A stretch of 64,000 nucleotides of DNA from Streptomyces durmitorensis (GCF_023498005.1 NZ_CP097289.1:9176001-9240000); one strand, 5' to 3'. Positions 26,744-36,098 are shown, counted from the first letter of the stretch. Made by a program: numbers and translations. Notes: generated by a model from the letters alone, not told the origin.

Positions 26744-29353
26744 GTGACCCCTTCGACGACCGTACCCGGCACGCTCAGGCCCCCCGAGCTCCACGGCCGC
26801 CGCGAGGAAATCGCCGCCGTGGACGCCCTGGTGGGGCGATTACGGACCGGGCGGGGCGGCGTGCTCGTCCTGACCGCGCCGCCGGGCCTCGGCCGCACCG
26901 CGCTCGTGGAGCACGCGCGGGACACCTGCGCGCCAGGCATCCCGTCGGTCCAGCTGACCGTGCCGACGGCGCTGCCGCGGCAGGGCCCGCTGCTCGTCTG
27001 CGTCGACGACGCGCACACCTGGCCCTCGGCAGCCAGGTCCGCCCTCTTGGCGGACCTGCGCCTCCTGCCCGCCGAGAGACCCGTGGCCGTACTGCTCACC
27101 CTCGCCGAACACCGTGCAGGGTCAGGTGAGTTGAGCGGACTGGCCACTCTGCACCTGGGGCCACTCGACGACAGCGCGGCCGCCGCGCTGCTCGACCGGC
27201 TCACCTGCGGCTCGGCGGACCCGGTCGTCGCCGCCTGGCTGATCCGCGAGGCCGCGGGCAATCCGCGCCTGCTCCGCGCGCTCGTCGCGGCCCTCACCCC
27301 CGGCCAACTGGCCGGACGTACCCCGCTGCCCGACCCCCTGCCCGGCGGAGAAGATCTCCTCGACGACTACGCCGCCCGCATCGCCGTACTGCCCGCCGAC
27401 GCCCGCGCCCTGCTGCTGCTCGCCGCCGCGGCCGGTGAGCACGAACCCGACGGTGCGGGCGCGGACCTCGCCCTGCTGGTGCGGGCCGGCGCCGCCCCCT
27501 CGGGACTCGCACCCGCCGAAGCCGCAGGCGTGGTCGTCGGAGCGGGCGGGCGCGTCCACTTCACCCACCCGCTCCTGCGCCGAGCCGTGCTGCGCCGTGC
27601 CCCGCTCGCCCGCCGCAGAGCCGCCCACGCCCGCCTCGCCGCCGTCTGCCGCGACCCCCTCTCCTGCCTGGTCCAACTGGCCTGCGCGGCAGGGGATCAC
27701 GACGCCCCGCTCGCCGGAGCCCTCGCCGCGGCGGCGACCGAACCGCGCCCGCACGCCGAGCGTTCCGCCGCCCTGGCCCGCGCCGCCGCGCTCACCGCCG
27801 ACACGACGCTGCGCACCGACCGGCTCGCCGCCGCGGCGGAAGCGTCCCGGCTCGCAGGCGACCCCGTGCGGGCCCGCGCCCTGCTGGCCCGCACCGCAGG
27901 CGCCCCCGCCCACGGAGGCGTCCACCGGGTGCGCGGACTGCTGTCCCTCGCCGACGGTCCCGCCGCCGACGCCCGGGAGGAGCTGCTGACCGCCGCCCTG
28001 CTGCTCCCGCCCGAACCGGCCCGCCACGCACTGATCGGCGCGGCGGAGGCGGCCTGGGCGATGGGCGACGCGGCGGCCTACCGTGAGGCCATGGCGCGCG
28101 TCCCCGCCTGCGCGGACGACCCGCCCCTGGAGGCGTACCGCGCCGGGATGTGCGCGGTCCTCGCGGGCCGCACCGCCGAGGGCCACGCCCAGCTGCGCCG
28201 CTGCCTGGAGGACCTGCCCGCCACGAGCGACCCGGCCGGGCTGCTGCGGGCCGGAGCCGCGGCCCTGGTCGTCGGCGAGGTCGAGACCGCCTGCGGGGCG
28301 GGCGCCCGAGCGCTCGCTGCCGTACGCGCCTATGGCCCCGAGGTCCTGCTGCCGCGTGCCCTGGAGCACCTGGCCTACGGAGAGCTGCGCGCGGGCCGCC
28401 ACACCAGGGCGCGGGCGCACGCCCTCGAAGGACTCAGGGCCGCGCACCGCATCGGGCAGCCCAACGTCGCGGTCTCGCTGCACGCCGTCCTCGCCCTCGC
28501 GGCGTCCGTGGAGGGCGACGCGGACGCCTGCGCGGCGCACGCGGCAGCCGCGGCGGCGGGCGCGGGACCGCACGGTCTCACCCAGGCCGCCACGCTCGCC
28601 GTCTGGGCGGTCGCCCGGGCGGACCTCGCCGCGGGGCGCCCGGGGGACGCGGCGGCCCGGCTCGCCCCACTGGTCGCCCCGGGGCCGCGGCGCGGGCACT
28701 TCGCCGTGCGGATGCTGGCCGTCCCCTGCTTCGTGGAAGCGGCCGTCCAGGCGGGGCGCACGGCAGAGGCCCGCAGCGCCACGGCGGAGTTCGCCCGCTG
28801 GGCCGATGTCACTGTCGACGGCCTGGCCCCGGCCCAACTGGCACGCTGCCGCGCCCTGTTGGCTCCACCGCAGCAGACGGCCGCGGCGTACGAGAGCGCA
28901 CTGGCGCTCCACGACCGTTCGCCGGGCGAGTTCGAACGGGCCCGTACGCAGCTCCTGTTCGGCCAGTGGCTGCGCCGCAGGCGCCGTACCCGCGAGGCGC
29001 GCGATCCGCTGCGGGACGCCCTCGTCGGCTTCGAGCGGTGCGGCGCGCGCGCCTGGGCGGACCGCAGCCGCGGTGAACTGCGCGCCGCGGGCGAGGCGGT
29101 GGCGGGGGAGCCGGGGCCGGGGCCCCTCGCGGTACTGACCCCGCAGCAGCAGCGCATCGCCCGGCACGTGGCGGAGGGGGCCACCAACCGGGAGGTGGCG
29201 GTGCGGCTCTCGGTGAGCCACCGCACCGTCGACCACCACCTGCGCAATGTCTTCGCCGCGCTGGGCGTACGCTCCCGCGTCGAGCTCTCGCGGCTGCTCG
29301 CGGGTGACGGCGGGTTGCCGGACCGTGATGAGGAGATTGCCGCACACCTCTAG
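26744..29353 (+). CDS. LuxR-family regulator with N-terminal AAA/NTPase domain (LAL-like)
   Basis: 869 residues from GTG. The Walker A region reads LTAPPGLGRTALVEHA (about 44-59), with Arg in place of the catalytic Lys of GKT/S, so nucleotide use may be altered or lost. Walker B is LLVCVDDAHTW (about 84-94). A long alanine-rich helical region (TPR/MalT-like, about 330-780) follows. The C-terminal LuxR HTH is LTPQQQRIARHVAEGATNRE through SHRTVDHHLRNVF. Streptomyces LAL proteins are pathway or carbon regulators. The PucR regulator 74 nt downstream may be co-transcribed. The target is unknown. Confidence 0.88.
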   Translation: MTPSTTVPGTLRPPELHGRREEIAAVDALVGRLRTGRGGVLVLTAPPGLGRTALVEHARDTCAPGIPSVQLTVPTALPRQGPLLVCVDDAHTWPSAARSALLADLRLLPAERPVAVLLTLAEHRAGSGELSGLATLHLGPLDDSAAAALLDRLTCGSADPVVAAWLIREAAGNPRLLRALVAALTPGQLAGRTPLPDPLPGGEDLLDDYAARIAVLPADARALLLLAAAAGEHEPDGAGADLALLVRAGAAPSGLAPAEAAGVVVGAGGRVHFTHPLLRRAVLRRAPLARRRAAHARLAAVCRDPLSCLVQLACAAGDHDAPLAGALAAAATEPRPHAERSAALARAAALTADTTLRTDRLAAAAEASRLAGDPVRARALLARTAGAPAHGGVHRVRGLLSLADGPAADAREELLTAALLLPPEPARHALIGAAEAAWAMGDAAAYREAMARVPACADDPPLEAYRAGMCAVLAGRTAEGHAQLRRCLEDLPATSDPAGLLRAGAAALVVGEVETACGAGARALAAVRAYGPEVLLPRALEHLAYGELRAGRHTRARAHALEGLRAAHRIGQPNVAVSLHAVLALAASVEGDADACAAHAAAAAAGAGPHGLTQAATLAVWAVARADLAAGRPGDAAARLAPLVAPGPRRGHFAVRMLAVPCFVEAAVQAGRTAEARSATAEFARWADVTVDGLAPAQLARCRALLAPPQQTAAAYESALALHDRSPGEFERARTQLLFGQWLRRRRRTREARDPLRDALVGFERCGARAWADRSRGELRAAGEAVAGEPGPGPLAVLTPQQQRIARHVAEGATNREVAVRLSVSHRTVDHHLRNVFAALGVRSRVELSRLLAGDGGLPDRDEEIAAHL

Positions 29354-29427
29354 GTACCGACTGGGCGGTATGCCATTCTTCGGGCGTCGGAAGATCCGGC
29401 AGTGCGCACACTCCCCGTGGAGGCCCC

Positions 29428-30690
29428 ATGCCACACGTCCTGCGGTCACGGGTCGGGACCCTGCACGAAGTGCCCGCCATCACGCCCCTCGCACCCGGAG
29501 CGCGCTCCCTCCTCGACGCCGATGCCGTCGCCGTGCTGCACCGGGCCGCCCGCGCCCTGCTGCGAGACCTGGCCGCGATGACCGACCGGCTCGTCGCCGA
29601 GCTGGGCGAGCAGGAGCCCGTCTACCGGGCGGACATCGAGACCCGCCCCACCGAGGTGTGGCAGGAGGTGCACCGCTCGCTGCGGCACAGCGTCACCTCG
29701 CTCCTCCAGCCGGGGGAGACCAGGGAGGCCGCCCACCGCACCTCCATGCAGATCGCCGGGGCGCGCGCCGAACGGGGCCTGCCGCTCGACGCGCTGCTGC
29801 ACGCCTTCCGGCTCGGCGGGGCGATGGTGTGGCAGGGCCTGGTCGACGAGGTCTCGCGCGGCAACCCCGACGACATGGGGCTGCTCATCCATGTCGCCAC
29901 GGACGTATGGAACTTCGTCGACGAGCACTGCGGTGTCGTCGCCGACGCCTACCGCCGCACCGAGCGCCGCATGGCCTGGCAGCACGAGAACCGGCTGCGG
30001 CTGCTCACCGCGGGCCTCCTCGACGGAAGCGCCCGCCTCACCGACCTGCCCACCGCCGCCGACGTCCTGGGGCTGCCCGAGGACGGGTGGTACGCCGTGC
30101 TCGCCGTGGCGGGCGAGGACACCCGCGTCACCCTGCCGACAGCAACACGGACGCTGCGCCACTGTGCTCCCGGAGTCCAGTACGCCCTGGTCCTGCTCGG
30201 CGACGCCGAAGGCGACCCGGCGGCCGAGGTGTCCGCGCTCGGCGCCGGTCTCTCCCTGCCGCCCGGAGCCCGTGCGGGGATCGGCTCACCCGTGGAGGGC
30301 CTTGCCGCCGTCCCCTACGCCCGCCGCCTCGCCGACACGGCACTGCGCGCCTGCCCCCGCAGCGGCGGCACGGTGCTCCTGGACGAACGTCTGCCCGACG
30401 CCCTCGTCGTCTCGTCGCCCGAGCTGGCCGAGGCGCTCGCCGAGCGGGTCCTTGGCCCGCTGCGCTCCCTCGACCCCGCCGACCGGGACCTGCTGCTCGA
30501 CACGCTCGTCGTCTGGCTGGAGAGCGACGGCTCCGCGCAGCGCGCCGGCGCCCGCCTCTACTGCCACCGCAACACGGTCCTCAACCGGCTGCGCCGCGTC
30601 GAGCAGCTGACCGGGCGCAGCCTCACCCGGGTCGGCGACCTCGTGGAGTTCTCGCTCGCCCTGGGGGCCCGCAGGCTGCTCGGCGACTGA
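29428..30690 (+). CDS. PucR-family regulator with RsbRD-like N-terminus
   Basis: 420 residues with a GGAGG ribosome site. The N-terminal helical sensor (about 30-190; VWQEVHRSLRHSVTSLLQPG, FRLGGAMVWQGLVDEV) is the RsbRD/PucR type. A GGDEF-like central part follows, and the C-terminal HTH_30 is LLDTLVVWLESDGSAQRAG then LYCHRNTVLNRLRRVEQL. PucR proteins often act on neighbouring catabolic genes, but here the next gene is convergent and separated by a terminator. Pairing with the LuxR gene upstream suggests a regulatory pair. The ligand is unknown. Confidence 0.88.
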   Translation: MPHVLRSRVGTLHEVPAITPLAPGARSLLDADAVAVLHRAARALLRDLAAMTDRLVAELGEQEPVYRADIETRPTEVWQEVHRSLRHSVTSLLQPGETREAAHRTSMQIAGARAERGLPLDALLHAFRLGGAMVWQGLVDEVSRGNPDDMGLLIHVATDVWNFVDEHCGVVADAYRRTERRMAWQHENRLRLLTAGLLDGSARLTDLPTAADVLGLPEDGWYAVLAVAGEDTRVTLPTATRTLRHCAPGVQYALVLLGDAEGDPAAEVSALGAGLSLPPGARAGIGSPVEGLAAVPYARRLADTALRACPRSGGTVLLDERLPDALVVSSPELAEALAERVLGPLRSLDPADRDLLLDTLVVWLESDGSAQRAGARLYCHRNTVLNRLRRVEQLTGRSLTRVGDLVEFSLALGARRLLGD

Positions 30691-30701
30691 CCTGCAACGT
30701 C

Positions 30702-30736
30702 GGTGGGGCGGCAAGGGAATCCCTTGCCGCCCCACC
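30702..30736. terminator. Perfect bidirectional terminator
   Basis: GGTGGGGCGGCAAGGG (30702-30717) pairs perfectly over 16 bp with CCCTTGCCGCCCCACC (30721-30736) around an AAT loop, between the convergent PucR and GAPDH genes. Confidence 0.9.
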
Positions 30737-30755
30737 GCGGGGTCGTGCCGCCGTA

Positions 30756-32210
30756 TCAGGCCACCGGCACCGGGTACGTCGGGTACTCCACCCCGGAGAC
30801 GTGCTGGACGACGCGGATCACCTGGCACGAGTAGCCGAACTCGTTGTCGTACCAGAGGTAGAGGATCGCGTTGTCGCCGTCGACCTTGGTCGCGCCCGCG
30901 TCGACGATCGACGCGTGACGGGAGCCGACGAAGTCCATGGAGACGGCGTCGGGGGCGGTCGTGAAGTCGATCTGTCGCTTCAGCGGCGAGTGCAGCGAGA
31001 TGTCGCGGAGGTGGTCGAGAACCTCCTCGCGGGTCGTCTCGCGGCCCAGGCGCAGGCTCAGGATGGCGATCGAGACGTCCGGGACGGGGACGCGGATCGA
31101 GCTGCCGGTGATCGGCGCCTTCAGGTCGGGCAGCGCCTTGGCGACGGCCGAGGCCGCACCGGTCTCGGTGATCACCATGTTGAGCGGCGCGGAGCGGCCG
31201 CGGCGGTCGGCCTTGTGGAAGTTGTCCAGGAGGTTCTGGTCGTTCGTGAACGAGTGGACGGTCTCCACGTGGCCGCGCAGCACGCCGTACTCGTCGTCCA
31301 TGGCCTTCAGGGGCGGGGCGATCGCGTTCGTGGTGCAGGAGGCGCAGGACAGGATCTGCTCGTCCGGCTTGATCGTGTCGTGGTTGACGCCGTGCACGAT
31401 GTTCGGGACGTCGCCCTTGCCCGGCGCGGTCAGGACGACCTTGTCGACACCGGGGCGCAGGTGCTTGGAGAGCCCCTCGCGGTCGCGCCACTTGCCGGTG
31501 TTGTCGATGAGGATGGCGTCCTTGATGCCGTACGCCGTGTAGTCGACCTCGGAGGGGTCGTTGGCGTAGATCACCTTGATCGCGTTGCCGTTGGCGATGA
31601 TCGTGCTGGTCGCCTCGTCCACGGTGATCGTGCCCTGGAACTGGCCGTGGATGGAGTCGCGGCGCAGCAGCGAGGCGCGCTTGACCAAGTCCTCGACGTC
31701 CCGCCCGCCGCTCTGGCGGACGACGACGGCGCGCAGGCGCAGTCCGTTGCCCGAACCGGCCTTCTCGATGAGCAGGCGGGCGACGAGGCGGCCGATGCGG
31801 CCGAAGCCGTAGAGGACGACGTCGCGTCCCTCGCGGCTCTCGATCTTGTTCTCGCCCGTGGCGCCGGCGACGGCCTCGGCGGTGAACTCCGCGACCGACA
31901 GGCCGCGGTCGTCGGCCCTGTACGTCTCGGCGAGCAGGCCCACGTCGATCTGCGAAGGGCCGAGATCGAGCGTGGTGAGGGCCTGCAGGATCGGCAGCGT
32001 GTCGGTGACGGAGAGTTCCTCACCGGCTATCTGCCGGGCGAATCGGTGGGTCTTCAGGAGGCTGACCACCGACTTGTTCACCAAGGAGCGGCTGTGGAGC
32101 AGGACGGTGACGTCCCGCTCCCGGTGCAGCTTCCCGATGATCGGGATCATCGACTCCGCGATCTCCTCGCGGTTCTTCCAGTTGGTGAACGAGTCGTCAT
32201 TGACAGTCAC
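30756..32210 (-). CDS. gap: Glyceraldehyde-3-phosphate dehydrogenase, long form
   Basis: 484 residues, about 130 longer than classical GAPDH owing to an N-terminal helical extension (residues 1-125). The NAD-binding Rossmann start is VVLYGFGRIGRLVARLL. The catalytic cysteine is Cys292 in SCASCTTNAIAP, and the C-terminus has LYLWYDNEFGYSCQVIR. It catalyses glycolytic or gluconeogenic interconversion of glyceraldehyde-3-phosphate and 1,3-bisphosphoglycerate. This long form is a second GAPDH type in Streptomyces, beside the short one in the glycolytic operon. It stands alone with a terminator behind it. Confidence 0.93.
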   Translation of the reverse strand: MTVNDDSFTNWKNREEIAESMIPIIGKLHRERDVTVLLHSRSLVNKSVVSLLKTHRFARQIAGEELSVTDTLPILQALTTLDLGPSQIDVGLLAETYRADDRGLSVAEFTAEAVAGATGENKIESREGRDVVLYGFGRIGRLVARLLIEKAGSGNGLRLRAVVVRQSGGRDVEDLVKRASLLRRDSIHGQFQGTITVDEATSTIIANGNAIKVIYANDPSEVDYTAYGIKDAILIDNTGKWRDREGLSKHLRPGVDKVVLTAPGKGDVPNIVHGVNHDTIKPDEQILSCASCTTNAIAPPLKAMDDEYGVLRGHVETVHSFTNDQNLLDNFHKADRRGRSAPLNMVITETGAASAVAKALPDLKAPITGSSIRVPVPDVSIAILSLRLGRETTREEVLDHLRDISLHSPLKRQIDFTTAPDAVSMDFVGSRHASIVDAGATKVDGDNAILYLWYDNEFGYSCQVIRVVQHVSGVEYPTYPVPVA

Positions 32211-32324
32211 AGGTTTATCTTTCGAGCTAGGCGGCGCTCATATGCTAACCCGATGCCACTTTTGATCTTGCAATGGGTGCCGCCTGCCCGCGCTCCAGAG
32301 CGGATTCATCGCCCGAGAAGGGAT

Positions 32325-33293
32325 TCAGAGGGAAACGGCGACGGCGTTGAAGGTCGTGCCGGGCTCCTGCGGGCTGGTGAAGCGGGCGTTGACGAGGTAG
32401 AGGCGATCGCCCCAGCGGGCCGCCGTGGTGGGGATGTCGAAGCGGGGGTCGGTGATCGTGCGGCGCAGGGTGGCGGTGCGGGCCCCGGCGTCGAGTTCGA
32501 ACACGCTGATCAGGTTCAGGCGGTTCTGTACGACGTAGAGGGTGCGGCCGATGCGCAGGAGGCCGTCGCCGTTGACCACGCTGTCCGCTCCGGCCAGGGT
32601 GATCTCGCTGGCGTGCCCGGTCTTGAGGTGTACGCGGTAGAGCTTGCCCGGTGAGCTGCTGACGACGATCAGTCCCCGGCGGTCGGGGGTGTCCACGATG
32701 CCGTTGGCGTTGATGACGTCCGGTGTCTGCACCCAGTCGCCGCCGAGCGGCAGCGCGCGCACCGTGCCCTTGCGGCCGCGGGGCACTCCGTAGAGGACGC
32801 CGTCGCGCGAGTCGGTGAACCAGGCACGGTCGCCGAGCAGGGTGACGTCGTTGATGAAGTGGCCTGCCGCCTCCGTCAGTTGATACGTGGCCACCAGCCT
32901 GCCGCTGCGGGTGTCCAGGACCCGCGCGACTCCGGTGTTCCCGGCGACGTAGAGCAGGCCGTCGTCGTCCAGCTTCAGGCCGACGGCCACCGTGCCGGTG
33001 GCTCCCTCGAAGAAGACCTCGCCCCGGCCGGTGCGCAGGTCGGTGCGGTGGATGGCGCCGTTGGCGCGCGAGCCCATGTACGCGTACGGCTTTGTGCCGA
33101 TGGCGATTCCCTCGGGGAGGAAGCCGTCCGGGAGCGGGAACTCGGTGGGCCATCTGGAGCCCTGCGCTGCGGTGGCGGCGCCTGCCGTTCCGGCGCCGGT
33201 CGCCACCGCGAGAGCCGCGACGGTGGCGCCGCCGAGGACGGTGCGACGGGACGGCTGGGGCTGATTGCGGTGATCATGGTGATCGCGGGTCAT
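32325..33293 (-). CDS. Tat-exported SMP-30/gluconolactonase-like beta-propeller protein
   Basis: 322 residues from the ATG giving MTRDHHDHRNQPQPSRRTVL. The twin-arginine signal (SRRTVLGGATVAALAVATGA) predicts folded export. The mature part has repeating blades (GTVAVGLKLDDDGLLYVAGN; GLIVVSSSPGKLYRVHL; DSVVNGDGLLRIGRTLYVV) like SMP-30/NHL-type six-bladed propellers. It may be a lactonase or a binding protein. No catalytic assignment is secure. The frame extends upstream to 33557, but that part lacks coding character. Confidence 0.8.
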   Translation of the reverse strand: MTRDHHDHRNQPQPSRRTVLGGATVAALAVATGAGTAGAATAAQGSRWPTEFPLPDGFLPEGIAIGTKPYAYMGSRANGAIHRTDLRTGRGEVFFEGATGTVAVGLKLDDDGLLYVAGNTGVARVLDTRSGRLVATYQLTEAAGHFINDVTLLGDRAWFTDSRDGVLYGVPRGRKGTVRALPLGGDWVQTPDVINANGIVDTPDRRGLIVVSSSPGKLYRVHLKTGHASEITLAGADSVVNGDGLLRIGRTLYVVQNRLNLISVFELDAGARTATLRRTITDPRFDIPTTAARWGDRLYLVNARFTSPQEPGTTFNAVAVSL

Positions 33294-33576
33294 GGTTCCG
33301 GGCCTCCGTGAAGAGCGGGGATGGGAGTCTGCGAACGGGGCGACGCGACAACTCGACACAACGCGACAACGCGACGGACTTGGTGCACTGAGTGCGCTCT
33401 GCTCGAAGCGCTGAGCGAGCTCTGCTCGAACTCGGTTGCGAACTCGGTGAGTTGACAACGCGGCGTCGCCTGCGGGAGTTCCCTCACGCCCCGCTCGTAT
33501 CTCCACGCGCCCCGAAGGGCGGTGACCCCTCGCAGGGCCGCGCGCCCTGCCGGGCACAAGTCAAACCTTGCCTACG

Positions 33577-33605
33577 TGACCCCATAAGCTGGCCTTATGA
33601 GGTCA
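33577..33605. promoter_or_regulatory. Long symmetrical operator-like dyad
   Basis: Arms TGACCcCATAAG (33577-33588) and CTTATGaGGTCA (33594-33605) mirror each other with one non-pairing base inside each arm and a 5-nt centre. The form is that of a dimeric or tetrameric repressor site rather than a terminator. It lies 88 nt before the ferredoxin reductase start and may also act on the divergent gene. Confidence 0.6.
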
Positions 33606-33627
33606 TAGACCCGGCCCGCGTACTAAC

Positions 33628-33646
33628 TTAGGATTGCCTTAGTTTA
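33628..33646. promoter_or_regulatory. Possible DtxR/DmdR iron box
   Basis: TTAGGATTGCCTTAGTTTA agrees with the actinobacterial iron-box consensus (TTAGGTTAGGCTAACCTAA) at 12 of 19 positions by my hand count, strongest in the left half. It is 47 nt before the ferredoxin reductase start, and a metal-chelate uptake operon follows downstream. The match is too weak to be firm. Confidence 0.35.
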
Positions 33647-33692
33647 GGCTTCCCCACGAGCCCCATGTCTTCGCTCGAAGGGAAACCTGATC

Positions 33693-35057
33693 ATGTCTCG
33701 CCCTCTGCGGGTAGCCGTTGTCGGAGCCGGTCCGGCCGGCATCTACGCCGCCGACGCGCTGCTGAAATCCGCAGTGGCGGTCGAGCCCGGTGTGTCGATC
33801 GACCTCTTTGAGCGGATGCCCGCGCCCTTCGGCCTCATCCGCTACGGCGTCGCCCCCGACCACCCCCGGATCAAGGGCATCGTCACGGCCCTGCATCAGG
33901 TCCTCGACAAGCCTCAGATCCGCTTCTTCGGCAATGTCGACTACCCGAACGACATCGACCTCGACGACCTGCGCAGCTTCTACGACGCGGTGATCTTCTC
34001 CACCGGCGCCACGGCCGACCGGGCCCTCGACATCCCCGGTATCGAGCTCGACGGCTCGTTCGGCGCCGCGGACTTCGTCTCCTGGTACGACGGGCACCCG
34101 GACGTGCCGCGCACCTGGCCGCTCGACGCGGAGAAGGTCGCGGTCCTCGGCGTCGGCAACGTGGCGCTCGACGTGGCTCGCATCCTGGCCAAGACCGCGG
34201 AAGAGCTCCTGTCGACCGAGATCCCGCCGAACGTCCACGAGGGCCTCAAGGCCAACAAGGCGCGCGAGGTCCACGTCTTCGGCCGTCGCGGCCCCGCGCA
34301 GGCCAAGTTCAGCCCCATGGAGCTGCGGGAGCTCGACCACTCCCCGAACATCGAGGTCATCGTCGACCCCGAGGACATCGACTACGACGACGGCTCGATC
34401 GCCACCCGGCGCGGCAACAAGCAGGCCGACATGGTCGCCAAGACCCTCGAGAACTGGGCGATCCGCGACGCGGGCGACCGCCCGCACAAGCTGTTCCTGC
34501 ACTTCTTCGAGTCGCCGACCGAGATCCTCGGCGAGGACGGCCGGGTCGTCGGCCTGCGCACCGAGCGCACCGCCCTCGACGGCACCGGCAACGTCAAGGG
34601 AACCGGCGAGTTCAAGGACTGGGACCTCGGCGCCGTCTACCGCGCCGTGGGCTACCTCTCCGACGAGCTGCCCAAGCTGCCCTGGGACGTCGCGTCGGGC
34701 ACGGTGCCCGACAAGGGCGGCCGGGTCATCGAGGAGACCGGGGAGCACCTGCAGTCGACGTACGTCACCGGCTGGATCCGCCGCGGCCCCGTCGGCCTGA
34801 TCGGTCACACCAAGGGCGACGCGAACGAGACGGTGGCCAGCCTCCTGGACGACCACGCGAACGCCCGCCTGCACACGCCCACGGCCCCCGACCCGTCGGC
34901 GGTGGAAGCCTTCCTCGGCGAGCGGAACGTCCGCTTCACCACGTGGGAGGGCTGGTACCGCCTCGACGCCGCGGAGAAGGCCCTCGGCGAGGCGGAGGAC
35001 CGTGAGCGCGTGAAGATCGTCGAGCGCGAGGACATGCTCAAGGCGAGCGGCGCCTAG
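33693..35057 (+). CDS. fprA: Ferredoxin/adrenodoxin-type NADP+ reductase (FprA-like)
   Basis: 454 residues. The FAD-binding motif is VAVVGAGPAGIYAADALL (residues 7-24), followed by the family's APFGLIRYGVAPDHPRIK. The NADP site is VAVLGVGNVALDVARIL (about 150-166) and the C-terminus has TGWIRRGPVGLIGHTKGDAN. It passes electrons from NADPH to ferredoxins, for P450s or other oxidative enzymes, and FprA-type enzymes are linked to iron-limited metabolism. A perfect hairpin follows the stop. Confidence 0.93.
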   Translation: MSRPLRVAVVGAGPAGIYAADALLKSAVAVEPGVSIDLFERMPAPFGLIRYGVAPDHPRIKGIVTALHQVLDKPQIRFFGNVDYPNDIDLDDLRSFYDAVIFSTGATADRALDIPGIELDGSFGAADFVSWYDGHPDVPRTWPLDAEKVAVLGVGNVALDVARILAKTAEELLSTEIPPNVHEGLKANKAREVHVFGRRGPAQAKFSPMELRELDHSPNIEVIVDPEDIDYDDGSIATRRGNKQADMVAKTLENWAIRDAGDRPHKLFLHFFESPTEILGEDGRVVGLRTERTALDGTGNVKGTGEFKDWDLGAVYRAVGYLSDELPKLPWDVASGTVPDKGGRVIEETGEHLQSTYVTGWIRRGPVGLIGHTKGDANETVASLLDDHANARLHTPTAPDPSAVEAFLGERNVRFTTWEGWYRLDAAEKALGEAEDRERVKIVEREDMLKASGA

Positions 35058-35162
35058 GCCGCTTGAACACCGAGGACTGAGAAAGCTCCCCCAGAAGTCA
35101 CACAGCCCGGCTCCCCGCCCGGGAACCAGAAGCCACCCGCAGCCGACCACTGGTGCGCAAGT

Positions 35163-35201
35163 CCCGTACGCACGCGGCACATCCAGCCGCGTGCGTACGG
35201 G
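35163..35201 (+). terminator. Perfect terminator hairpin after fprA-like gene
   Basis: CCCGTACGCACGCGGC (35163-35178) and GCCGCGTGCGTACGGG (35186-35201) form a 16-bp perfect stem with a 7-nt loop, ending 34 nt before the next start. It could be a terminator or a read-through control point ahead of the uptake/biosynthesis operon. Confidence 0.85.
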
Positions 35202-35235
35202 CCGGAACAGCCCACTGGAGCGAGGTCGCGGCAGC

Positions 35236-35979
35236 ATGCACTGGTACGAGGACGACGGATTCTGGTCCGACTTCTCCGAGACGATGTTCTCCGAGCAGCG
35301 GCGTGCGGAGACAGCCGAGATCGTCGCGCACTCGCCGCTGCTCGGGTTCCCGGCGGGCAGCCGCGTACTTGACCTGTGCTGCGGGCCCGGCCTGTACCTG
35401 GTGCCGCTGGCCCGCCGCGGCTACACGGTCACGGGCGTGGACCTCAGCGCGGAGCTCCTGGAGCGAGCCCGCGTCGTGTGCGAGGACGCCGCGGCCGATG
35501 TCCGCCTGCTCCGGGCGGACATGCTCACGCACGTCGAGCCGCAGTCGTACGACGCCGTGCTCAACGTCTTCACCTCCTTCGGCTACTTCGACGACGCGCA
35601 GGACAACTTCCAGGTGCTGCGCAACGCCCACGACTCGCTGGTGCCGGGCGGGCAGCTGCTGATCGACGTGATGGGCAAAGAAGTGCTCGCCGGCTGGATC
35701 GGCCGCCCCCAGATCGTCGAACTCGACGGCGCCTACGTGGTGCAGCGCGATACCGTCCTGGACAGCTGGACCCGGCTGCGGACCGACTGGACGCTCGTAC
35801 GCGACGGGGTCGCGCGCGAAGCCTCGATCACCTCCTTCCTCTACAGCGCGGCCGAGCTGCGTGCCCTCTTCGAAGACGCCGGCTTCACCGACGTGGAGTG
35901 CTTCGGCGGCTTCGACGGCGCGCCCTACGACCACCACTCGCGGCGTCTGATCGTGCGAGGAACCAAGCCCGTGCAGTGA
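35236..35979 (+). CDS. SAM-dependent methyltransferase (2), head of metal-chelate locus
   Basis: 247 residues from the ATG giving MHWYEDDGFWSDFSETMF; an upstream in-frame ATG at 35191 would start inside the terminator stem. Motif I is RVLDLCCGPGLYLVPLARRG (about 44-63), then TGVDLSAELLERAR and PGGQLLIDVMGKE. It is a class I methyltransferase whose N-terminus (WYEDDGFW) recurs in small-molecule methyltransferases. It lies 119 nt upstream of the ABC/PLP/ATP-grasp operon on the same strand, so a role in tailoring that operon's product is plausible. Confidence 0.85.
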   Translation: MHWYEDDGFWSDFSETMFSEQRRAETAEIVAHSPLLGFPAGSRVLDLCCGPGLYLVPLARRGYTVTGVDLSAELLERARVVCEDAAADVRLLRADMLTHVEPQSYDAVLNVFTSFGYFDDAQDNFQVLRNAHDSLVPGGQLLIDVMGKEVLAGWIGRPQIVELDGAYVVQRDTVLDSWTRLRTDWTLVRDGVAREASITSFLYSAAELRALFEDAGFTDVECFGGFDGAPYDHHSRRLIVRGTKPVQ

Positions 35980-36098
35980 CCGGGCAGTTCGTGAATCTCC
36001 GGGAACCCGGCGGCGACGCCCGCCGACTACTGGATCGTGCCGCACCCGCGCCGGGGCGGCCGCATCGCTGCGAACTGTCCGATGGGTGAAGGGACTTC

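Larger units (their letters stand above)
33294..33692. other. 399-nt divergent region with several repeats
   Basis: The gap between the SMP-30-like gene and the ferredoxin reductase holds: a cluster of CGACAACGCGAC-type simple repeats (about 33341-33375), two copies of GCTCTGCTCGAA (33396-33407 and 33419-33430), a strong dyad at 33577-33605, and an iron-box-like sequence at 33628-33646. No gene is credible in it. Confidence 0.5.

Noticed and set aside
33341-33430. Possible CRISPR or phage repeat cluster
   Set aside because: The repeats are short, irregular and lack uniform spacers; no cas genes are present in the window.
33294-33557. Upstream extension of the SMP-30-like frame
   Set aside because: It would place 88 Arg/Pro/Ser-rich residues before a perfect Tat signal; the ATG at 33293 is the proper start.
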